Shown here in pieces: positions 57,301 through 64,000 of a stretch of 64,000 nucleotides of DNA. The position numbers and the translations under genes were made by a program. The stretch comes from Scolanthus callimorphus. Its lineage: Eukaryota > Cnidaria > Anthozoa > Actiniaria > Edwardsiidae. A model generated the notes under the pieces. It made no database searches. It was not told the DNA's origin and was given only the letters and a program-made list of their open reading frames with translations. The stretch spans positions 34,113,577-34,177,576 of the forward strand of contig CM066913.1 of the NCBI GenBank assembly GCA_033964015.1, in the 5' to 3' direction. Position 1 is the first letter of the stretch, and each line of letters opens with the position of its first letter.

Positions 57301-60300
57301 TGATGGGTCACCACAGTGGGATATAAGGGGGAGAACCTGGGTGGGAAGAGAAGAGTGCAGGGAAATTTATCAGCTGTGTTGGGAATTGTCAGGATTTTTT
57401 GTGGGAGGCGCTGGGATCCAGGGATCCTGCAATGATGGGACACCTCCATAGTGGGATGAGAGTGAGACTGGAGAGCAACATGTGAAATTCCTGTGAAAAT
57501 GTTGTGAATGAACCTGTGAACTATTTTGACCTGTGAAAAAACCCTGTGAAAATCATGAGAAAAGTGTGACATTTTGAATCAGGAAAACGTGAAAAAAAGC
57601 TGTGAATTCTATATCTTAAGTATCAACAAAATGGTATGAGAAAATATGATGTGAAGAAACTGTTAATTTTGGTTTTCTTTTGAAATCAAAATAACAACCT
57701 TTGTTTTGATTCGATGTTTAATTAAATTTGATTTTGATCGTAGCCATGATTTCCCAACTCTAGCTTTGATTTTCATTATTATTATAACTTGTTATTTTCT
57801 CAGGCACATCTTTCAGTATCTAGGGGTGATTGAAGCAGTTGGATGAGGGGCACTCTTGCCCCCCCTGTAATTATGATTGGGGAGAGGGGGAGGCCCCCTA
57901 ATAATATTGACAGTGGCCAACAGCATTAAACCTGATATTTCCCAAATAATACTTACTCTAATTTACTGCAAAATTCAAGGGGAAAACTCCTAAAAGATAC
58001 CACAAACTGTGATTTCTTACCCATCATATTGTACACCCCTACCTCAGTAATATAATGTGAGAAAGCCCCAACAGTCTACATAGTACATCTATGTTTATAG
58101 ACTAAAGTACACTGAGGCCTAGTTTATACATCGTATTTCGGACAAATTTAATTGAGACAAATTTAATTATCGAAATTAAGTGACATATAAACTAGGCCTG
58201 AGCCACAATGAGATTTTACCTATTCCACAGCTATAACTACTGGAAGTTCACTCATGTAGATAAGATTTGTCAACATAAACTTTATATCATTCTGCCAAAT
58301 TTCATGTGTATCCATGATAATAAATTTGAAGAATTATGTACTATTCTGTACTATTTCTAGGTAATTTACAATTTAGTTATTGCGAAAAAATGTAACATTT
58401 GTCTTGTGCTTATGAACTCGCCCATTGACTGATGTTCTCTTAGAATTCAGTTGTCATCAAAGAAAAAGGCATAACTTACAGAAAAAATCAGTCCGAATGC
58501 ATTTAGAAAAATCTTCAATAATTAAATCGTTTAGCAATTCAACCCACTTTTCGGATAAGCTGTTTTTGCACCCATCTTTCCACATTTCATGGCAAGGAAC
58601 GACCGCGAAAAAGGCGCCATGTTTGATTAACCACACCACAGGCAGCCCACACATACGTTAGCGCAAAGTCACGTGACACCAAAAAGGCGGGAAACGCGAC
58701 GCACACGCGTCGTCTTTTTTCACCACCAAAAACGAGGAAAACATGTCTTCAGTCTTCGCCTCTACTATCGTATCGACATTTGAAAGAAACTATAAGCTAC
58801 AAACATAGGCAAGTATTTGTTATTATGTATACTTATGTGATGTTTCTTTTCCTTGTATAATTTGGCCGCTAACGTTCTTTACTGCTCAAAAAAGCTTAGA
58901 AAACAAAATGCCATAGGGATCATTTTTACAACTCGTAATTTTCTTGACTAAACAAATTTCAAGACCTCTTGACCTCAATTGGCAATCGAAAAGAAAACAC
59001 AAGTATGATCTACTTACAACACTTTATCTGAAATCCACTCTAATCTGTATGAAGTTGCCATTTATTAATTACTGTGGTTTTTCATAGTTTCATAATCCTG
59101 TAATCAAACATAGTAGTAGCTTTAGGAGTATTTGCAAAATCTCTGAGACAGAGGAATAAGCTGCTAAACCATGGATTGACTAGTAATTGCTTCAGAGTTC
59201 ACATGATTATATGTATGAAATCTCGCATGGAGATCAGAGAAACTGAATTTTAAAGTTTAACAAATAATACAGGGTCCGGTTGCTCGAAAGTGGTTTAGCA
59301 CTATAAATCCAGGAGTAATTACCATGGTGACTTGATGGTTTTGTTCAGAACTAAACCTGGTTTAAATTTAGTCCACCTTTGAACAACCTGCGCCAGGAAT
59401 GTATAATTTGGATAGCCTTGGCAAATATTTTTCATGCTTACAGCCATTCTCAGTTACACACGGTCGCCTGGAAAAAAGCTTGCAAGCGAAAACTTGTTTT
59501 GCTGTCTTGTCTGAGCACGACAAGCCGGCGAAAGCACGTGCATTGTCATGGAAACTTTGACAAAAAAAAACAGGTTTTCGCTTGCAAGCTTTTTTCCAAG
59601 CAACCTCATGTTGCATGTAACAGAGCATGTAACTGAGAATGGCTGTAATGAACAACATTTCTGTGAACTTTGGCAGGGACAACAGCTTATCACTTATATT
59701 CATACCTTTCAAAAAACAACCAATACCTAAGTTAAAATATTTTTTACATTTTCGTAACAATAATCTTGACAACTAGTGTTCAACATGCTCGCTTATAAAA
59801 CAACCTGTCTTAATTATTCACTCGCAGGTTGACAGGCACTAGATCATGGAGCATTTGATTCTGTTGTAATGACATACAGGTAATTAGACAAGGCTTGACC
59901 TGTTGGAGTGACCACATCCCGAACCACGTCCTCTACGGTGATCTGCCTAGAATATCTGACAGGGTGGCCTGCCGCAGACTTGGCCTCGCCGGTCATTGTT
60001 ACCGCCACAAAGAGCTCACAGCAAATCATCTCGTCTTGTGGGAGCCAACGCACGGCAACCGCCGCCCCGGCCGACCAGCGACAACTATGGTTAACACTCT
60101 ACGGAGCGATACTGGTGCGGCCAATACCACTGAGCTTGGCTCCTGTATGCTCAACAGGAGCGACTTGAGCTCGAGATGCGAGGTTCGGCTGAGGCCGCCG
60201 CAGTAAGCAAGTAAGTAAGTGACCTGTACACCTGTAAAACTATGTTTAATGAGTCATTTAAGCTTAAGCAAGTTCTAATGTATCCTGCTTGTCACGTTTT

Positions 60301-63300
60301 TCAGGTAAAACAGAATGCATATGCATACTGCCATCAACAGAACTTCACGCTGCCTTCAGTCTGAAACAATCAAATAATCTAGCCAGCAACAAGTGAAGGA
60401 GCTAAGAAGCAGCACATGAATTCAAGTAAAAAATTATTCATAGTTTTACCATGGGGTTTTATTCACCATTTTCAATATACATTGCTTAAAAATGAATAAA
60501 ACAGACTCATCACCTGCACAGAGTTTTGGTGTCACATTATGTTCTTAGAGTGGATTTGATATTGAGTGTTGAAATCTAAATGCATAAGTACAAAAGAGAA
60601 GTACAAATTGAGTGCAATAGAGCATGTTGTGATGTTGGGAGAGTAAAAACACAAGCTGCAAAAGGAGACAAAGTAATTGCAGAAAACAAGAGACTGCATG
60701 TTTGTTTGTTCTTATGCTCTGGCATCATCTGAAATCTGCTCTTTTAAAGTAACAGCATAGTCACTGTGGTAGGATTCTGTTCGCATGAGGTGAGCTGTCT
60801 CTGGGGGTTGGCATGGGGAAGGTGGGGGCATAACTTTCAATCCTTGAAAAAGTATAGTATTTTGCATCAGCTAGAGTGTTAGAATTATTAGGTTTTTCCT
60901 GCTAAATGCAACATTTTGTGAATTGTGAATTTTATTTTTTCAGAGTAACAAAATTTTGACCTTCTTGCAAAAATTGCTTGAAGTTCTTAAACAATCTTTC
61001 TTTTTCACCGGTTTGTTGGCCAAATTTTGGGGTTCTTTTAAGAGCATTTTTCACAGGTGCTTCACAAGTTTTTTTCACAGGTCTTTTTCACAAGATTTTC
61101 ATTAAGCAATAAAACTGCTTTCCACATACTTTGCATAGACGGGGGTCTCGGCAAGTGTCTATGCAATATAGACAAGTTATATAAGTTCCTCTGTAAGCAT
61201 TAGCCATGTTACACATTATTAGGAAATCTTGAAACATATATCGATGTCTCATTAATTGTAAATGCATTTTCTTGTGATGACATCAGGGACACATAGGTTA
61301 AACCAGGGACACATCCCTGGTTAAACCTGTTTTTCTTTTTCAAAGTTTTCTTTTTCAAAGTCCATATAAAAGACAGAATTCTCTGCTGTGATGGCCTTTC
61401 CTGTAGGCAGGATCTCGATCGGGATTCTGGGTGGGATGGCAGGATCCTTAGTGGGATGAGAAGATCCCGGGTGGGATAGCAAGATCCCGAGTAAGGTGGC
61501 AGAATAATGCAAGATCCCGGGAGGGATGGCAGTATCCCAGTTGGGATCCCAGGTGGGGTGACATGATCACAGGTGGGATGGCAAGATCCCAGGTGGGATG
61601 GCAGGATCCCAGGTGTTATTGCGGGATCCTGGGTGGGATGGTGGGATACCGGGAGGATGGCGGGATGGGTGGATGGCAGGATCCAAGGTGGGATGGCGGG
61701 ATCCCAGGATCCCGGGTGGGATCCCAGGATCCCGGGTGGGATGATGGGATCCCAAGTGAGGTGACAGCATCCCATGTGGGATGGCAAGATCCCGGGTGGG
61801 ATCCCAGGTAGAATTGTGGGATCCCGGGTGGAATGGCGGGATCCCGGGTGGGATGGCGGGATCCCGGGTGGGATAGCGGGATCCTAGGTGGGATCCCGCT
61901 AAGGCGGGATGTCCACTAATCCCGGGCGGGATGGCGGGATCCCGGGTGGGATGGCGGGATCCCGGGTGGGATGGCGGGATCCCGGGTGGGATGGCGGGAT
62001 CCCGGGTGGGATGGCGGGATCCCGGGTGGGATGGCGGGATCCCGGGTGGGATCGCAACCACTAGGTTGAATTACGCTAAATACATAAACTTCATAAAATA
62101 CTAATATTGATTACAAAAATAAATGTAATTAGCTCATGATGCGAATGGGAGACACTATAAACAAACGATAAACAAAGAACAAACTGTCCGGGAACGAAAC
62201 CAGTTGGCTTTATATAAACAGTGGCCAGTGAGTCTCGAACTCGGAATCTCCAGATTGCGAGGCCGGTGCGCTGACCACTTGATCATGTTATCTTACCTGC
62301 TGTGGGAATAGTGGAGGCGTTTGGGTAGTTGTTCTTTTGTATAGACACGCAGTTTAGTTCGTTGACACTGCAGAAAAGTACGCACATGATATTATACATT
62401 AAACTTTCAACGCTCAATACGAAAGAGGCTCAATGTTGTTATTATATCATTTACCTGAAGACGCGAAAGAATTTCACCCTTGTTTACTAAAAAAATTGTT
62501 ATAACATCAGTAGTGCATATCGCTTTAAAAGCGCAGATTTCGCATGCACGGTCACGGCGCGGCACAACTTTGTTGCGGCACTTTTCACAGTCATACGAAA
62601 TCTGCTAAAGTCCAGTTTCGAATTACTTGCTCTACCGATGAACAGGCATCAGCGGTGCATAAATACAGTGGGAGCCTCGATTTGAAGTTGAAAAACTTGC
62701 GACTACCAACGAGTCCGAAACGTTTCCTCAAATTTGTCTATTGTCTCAATTCAAACTTCATCAGTTTCTCGTCGGTATTCACAACTTTCTCGACTTCAAA
62801 CTGAGGACTGTATTTATGCGTCGCCGATGCCCATTCAGCGGTAGGGAAGCATTCTCGCACAGACATATCTAAAGTTACAGCAGAAACCTTGTTTTTTTAA
62901 TTTGGGGTTTTCTGTTTCGCCAGTCAAACTATCTGAGCCAATGACGTGCTTGCATTGTTTCGCCTAGTGCAGTCATAGATAATGGTTTGGAAGCCGGCAA
63001 ACGTCAAAGGGTCAACACAATAGTGTGGGCAGGATGTTGAAAGGGGCCTGCACAATCTTTTGTTTCATGCTCATCTAATATGCATGTCTAATAGAACGGT
63101 AAATCTTACTGGCTGAATTTTGGTACTTATGTACCGTGACCCTGCACAAACAAAAGGATTCCTCTGAAAAAGTGAAAAAGACATAGTACAATAGCAGGGT
63201 GTCAGGTTTCCTAACCATTCCCCTCTATAAACTATGGAGCAGTCAACTGGGTTTACGTCGCGACAGAAAGCCAGGTGACTGCACTAGCAAACAGGGCAAG

Positions 63301-63763
63301 AAATCCCATGACGATGTCATGTCGCGTGGTCTGAACGATCAGCAATCTTATGGAGATTTCACTTGCGATGTCACCAGGCGTTTTGAACATGTACAAATTC
63401 CACTGCAATGCGGGTGAGATTTCTTCAGATCAGCAAAACAAAAACCCAAAGCGACGTTTTGAAAATGCGCAGCGTGAAACAACGAATTTAGCTGTTATTC
63501 TCATCTATCAACCAACCGTCTGTTTATCTATTCAGCTATTCCACTAGGACGTACTTCAGTGTTATGTGGACTTACTTGCTGCTCTTGGGTTTGGCGTTAT
63601 TCTCATCTGTTCAACTAACCGTCTGTTTATCTATTCAGCTATTCCACTAGGACGTACTTCAGTGTTATGTGGACTTACTTGCTGCTCTTGGGTTTGGAGT
63701 TATCGTCATGAACGCTCCTCCACCATAATGAGGAGTGAAGTAGTCATTGAGGGTGACACCTAA
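48215..63763 (-). CDS. ENPP-type ecto-phosphodiesterase with C-terminal nuclease domain, 5' part outside window
   Basis: Exons 5' to 3': 63763-63679 (likely), 62367-62297, 56103-56050, 54439-54370, 54285-54199, 53844-53643, 52558-52501, 52011-51860, 51017-50804, 49608-49482, 48940-48775, 48361-48215 (stop TAA). The first part is the end of a nucleotide pyrophosphatase/phosphodiesterase domain: VYTKEQLPKRLHYS, then GGNHGYDN (zinc-ligand His), AHGPAFKKG, ELYNLM and DGTPGSLVHML. A short Cys-rich linker (CSNCVCSWCR) follows, then a DNA/RNA non-specific endonuclease fold: LTGYSTYLRVPLW, FDRGHMVPNADF, LSNIAPQWHKFNVGDW, IPTHYYKIILRC, ISFILPHNKEY and VERLTGVNFF. This order is that of ENPP1-3, type II membrane or secreted enzymes cleaving extracellular nucleotides. 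Exons 54285-54199 and 53844-53643 each lack one base. Confidence 0.88.
49002..49360. repeat. GGA/GGT purine-rich minisatellite
   Basis: (GAG)n and (GGAGGT)n tracts with a duplicated ~115-base block fill the ENPP intron between 49481 and 48941. Long plus-strand frames through it (Arg-, Gly- or Trp-rich) are artefacts of the triplet repeat. Confidence 0.95.
50509..50718. repeat. MITE with perfect 31-bp terminal inverted repeats
   Basis: 50509-50539 (CTCGTACCCAGAGCCCGTCA...) is the exact reverse complement of 50688-50718. It ends 85 bases from an ENPP exon donor. Confidence 0.9.
50804..51017 (-). CDS. ENPP exon with the DRGH nuclease motif
   Basis: Acceptor TTTTTCCATTCAG, donor GTGG|GTAAGG. 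Encodes SSKWLPRKDCFRRDV, FDRGHMVPNADFDFDSYRPT and TFVLSNIAPQWHKFN. The His of DRGH is the general base of this nuclease family. The Asn of FN-x3-W (Trp in the next exon) aligns with the Mg-binding Asn of EndoG and Serratia nuclease. Confidence 0.9.
52790..53045. repeat. Fold-back element (GGCTAAACTA ends)
   Basis: GGCTAAACTAGGACACATGT at the left pairs imperfectly with ACATGTGTAGTTTAGCCAG at the right. Internal GCGCGCAACATG motifs are also repeated. Confidence 0.7.
53187..53355. repeat. Fold-back element with ~74-bp arms
   Basis: CCAGAGGTTTTGAGTGGTGT at the left pairs with ACACCACTCAAAACCTCTGG at the right; the arms continue through CCACG(C/A)TTTACGTCATC / GATGGCGTAAAAAGTGG. Confidence 0.9.
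53643..53844 (-). pseudogene. ENPP exon with a one-base deletion; end of phosphodiesterase domain
   Basis: Starts ELIGVKP in the phase from the previous exon, then PNDGTPGSLVHMLATPPDD one base out. The slip is in GCCGCCCC at about 53823-53828. The exon ends CSNCVCSWCR|GTGAGT. It is 202 bases where 203 are needed. Confidence 0.8.
54199..54285 (-). pseudogene. ENPP exon with a one-base deletion in a G run
   Basis: Reads AAFLAHGPAFKKG in the incoming phase, then VVMEHFSNTELYNLMA one base out of frame. The slip falls in the GGGG at about 54247-54250. The exon is 87 bases where the flanking phases need 88. Confidence 0.8.
54774..54899. repeat. Fold-back element with 34-bp arms
   Basis: ATGGTTCCTGTGACGCATGA and its reverse complement (one mismatch) flank a GAAGAAGAC-rich centre. 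Confidence 0.85.
55239..55363. repeat. Fold-back element
   Basis: GATGGGAAAAGCTGAATTTC at the left pairs with GAAATTCAGCTTTTCCCATC at the right, 50-base imperfect arms. Confidence 0.85.
55633..55982. repeat. 350-bp MITE with long inverted ends and TTAA borders
   Basis: TTAAGGTGGATCGACCCAGT at the left and ACTGGGTTGATCCACCTTAA at the right; the arms stay similar for about 135 bases (CAATTTTGAACCTCTCATAT, GCCAATATAACAC, CATAGACTGAAATACAT). TTAA at both ends suggests piggyBac-type mobilisation. Confidence 0.88.
56155..56294. repeat. Short inverted-repeat element
   Basis: GGGGCCAGTTCCTAGAAAGGT at the left and ACCTTCTAGGAAGCGGCCCC-like sequence at the right, with GGATAA(A)..TTATCC palindromes inside. 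Confidence 0.7.
56470..57250. repeat. GC-rich GGGATCCCGCCTATCCCAGG minisatellite
   Basis: Degenerate units of GGCGGGATCCCGCCTATCCC + AGGTGGGAT with higher-order repeats of about 90-150 bases. It lies in the large ENPP intron 62296-56104. Confidence 0.92.
57251..59430. other. ENPP large intron, middle part
   Basis: No exon recognised. Holds a ~92-base hairpin at 58109-58202 (GGCCTAGTTTATA / TATAAACTAGGCC) and an inverted-repeat element near 59272-59398. Confidence 0.4.
59439..59648. repeat. Fold-back element, 210 bp
   Basis: TTACAGCCATTCTCAGTTAC at the left and GTAACTGAGAATGGCTGTAA at the right, with an inner pair GAAAAAAGCTTGCAAGCGAA / TTCGCTTGCAAGCTTTTTTC. Confidence 0.9.
59895..60225 (+). 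pseudogene. LINE ORF2 C-terminal fragment with (AAGT)n tail
   Basis: Encodes HVLYGDLPRISDRVACRRLG, LAGHCYRHKELTANHLVLWE and GRPATTMVNTLRSDTG, the C-terminal signature 'YG.LP..S..I..RR...AGH..RH.....LLWEP..G...RGRP...Y...L..DTG' of a LINE ORF2. Stop TAA at 60204-60206 is followed by AAGCAAGTAAGTAAGT. Only the 3' end of the element is present, in an ENPP intron. Confidence 0.85.
61420..62055. repeat. GC-rich GGGATGGCGGGATCCCGGGT minisatellite
   Basis: The 20-base unit GGGATGGCGGGATCCCGGGT is near perfect from about 61830 to 62050 and degenerate before. Same intron and similar motif as 56470-57250. Confidence 0.95.
62215..62295 (-). repeat. tRNA-derived SINE-like segment next to an ENPP donor
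   Basis: On the minus strand AAGTGGTCAGCGCACCGGCC resembles a tRNA D-arm/A box, and GAGTTCGAGACTC resembles the T-loop B box (GGTTCGANNCC) at the expected spacing with a CTCGCAA-type anticodon loop between. The acceptor stem is not well paired, so it is a tRNA-like SINE head rather than a functional tRNA. Confidence 0.5.
62900..63300. repeat. Degenerate fold-back related to 25345-25460
   Basis: TTTCGCCTAGTGCAGTC near 62960 and GTGACTGCACTAGCAAAC near 63275 are inverted partners, and the same GTTTCGCCTAGTGCAGT occurs at 25410-25426. Confidence 0.5.
63494..63700. repeat. Tandem duplication (~103 bp) over an ENPP exon end and donor
   Basis: The block from GTTATTCTCATCTRTCAAC to CTGCTCTTGGGTTTGG occurs twice, about 103 bases apart (marker GTACTTCAGTGTTATGTGGA at 63550 and 63653). 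On the minus strand each copy contains CCAAACCCAAGAGCAGCAA|GTAAGTCC, the last bases and donor of the probable exon at 63679-63763. Confidence 0.9.
63679..63763 (-). CDS. Probable ENPP exon (phosphodiesterase domain)
   Basis: Acceptor CTTGCGACAG, donor AGCAA|GTAAGT, phase 0 to 1. Encodes LNDYFTPHYGGGAFMTITPN, which fits the strand-loop-strand region ('Y...GG..A.I.P') preceding VYTKEQLP in ENPP4/5-like proteins. At least one small exon between it and 62367 is unresolved. Confidence 0.5.
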
Positions 63764-64000
63764 CTGTCGCAAGAAACAAAAAACATCGGGTTTACATATC
63801 ACGAAAGGTCTCTGGTTCTGTAAACGGATTCTCATACAACTTTTATAAACCTGAAGGAGAACAAACGGAGAACTCGCAGACAAACGCTCGGAGCCCTGCG
63901 AGATACATCAAAATTCACTCCCGATACCGGAGTCCAATCAGCGAACCCAGTGGGGCAACATAGCACCTCCACGACACAAAAGGCTTGTACACAGATTCTT

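Noticed and set aside
61209..62061. Pro/His/Gly-rich frames (IPPGILPSHPGS-type repeats)
   Set aside because: Translation of the 20-bp GGGATCCC satellite; palindromic units open frames on both strands.
1..64000. CRISPR arrays, prokaryotic operons, phage or integron structures
   Set aside because: The repeats are direct tandem satellites without unique spacers, and genes are spliced; nothing prokaryotic is seen.

Overview
This window looks like nuclear DNA of an invertebrate animal, most likely a cnidarian and plausibly a stony coral or sea anemone. Genes are split into many short exons with GT-AG introns. The spaces are filled with L2/CR1-like and RTE-like LINE fragments, a BEL/Pao retroelement, fold-back (MITE-like) elements and many tandem repeats. 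The taxon is inferred from style and protein families, not proven. All exon calls below were made by eye from splice sites, reading phase and protein similarity.

Layout, left to right. 1-3147: decayed BEL/Pao retrotransposon on the minus strand. 3172-3263: perfect fold-back. 3320-3762: LINE tail. 4355-5193: array of a 128-bp unit carrying CRE and E-box sites. About 5.3-6.9 kb: 3' end of an unrecognised plus-strand gene. 7638-23792: a secreted pancreatic-lipase-family gene on the minus strand, with nine coding exons found by phase and two LINEs and several satellites in its introns. 25965-30531: a SAM-dependent methyltransferase gene, minus strand. About 30.5-39.9 kb: no gene recognised, but several MITEs and satellites. 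39912-45149: two related TPR-protein genes in tandem, minus strand. 48215-63763 and beyond the right edge: the C-terminal half of an ENPP-type ecto-phosphodiesterase with a C-terminal nuclease domain, minus strand.

Three things stand out. (1) Lipase intron 5 holds 18 extra copies of the 3' end of exon 5, most in a 121-bp unit of 67-nt exon plus 54-nt spacer with a donor and an acceptor at the right places. Inclusion of any copy after exon 5 would stop the reading frame. Smaller duplications over splice donors recur at lipase exon 7 and at an ENPP exon. (2) The nuclease domain of the ENPP protein keeps a canonical DRGH motif and the metal-ligand Asn, unlike the degenerate domain of vertebrate ENPP1-3. 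(3) At least eight reading-frame breaks in genes and retroelements are each explained by one missing base, most in short homopolymers. This may reflect uncorrected long-read assembly rather than eight true mutations.

The genes appear to be unrelated neighbours rather than a pathway, although lipase, ENPP and their satellites share the same mode of exon-boundary duplication.
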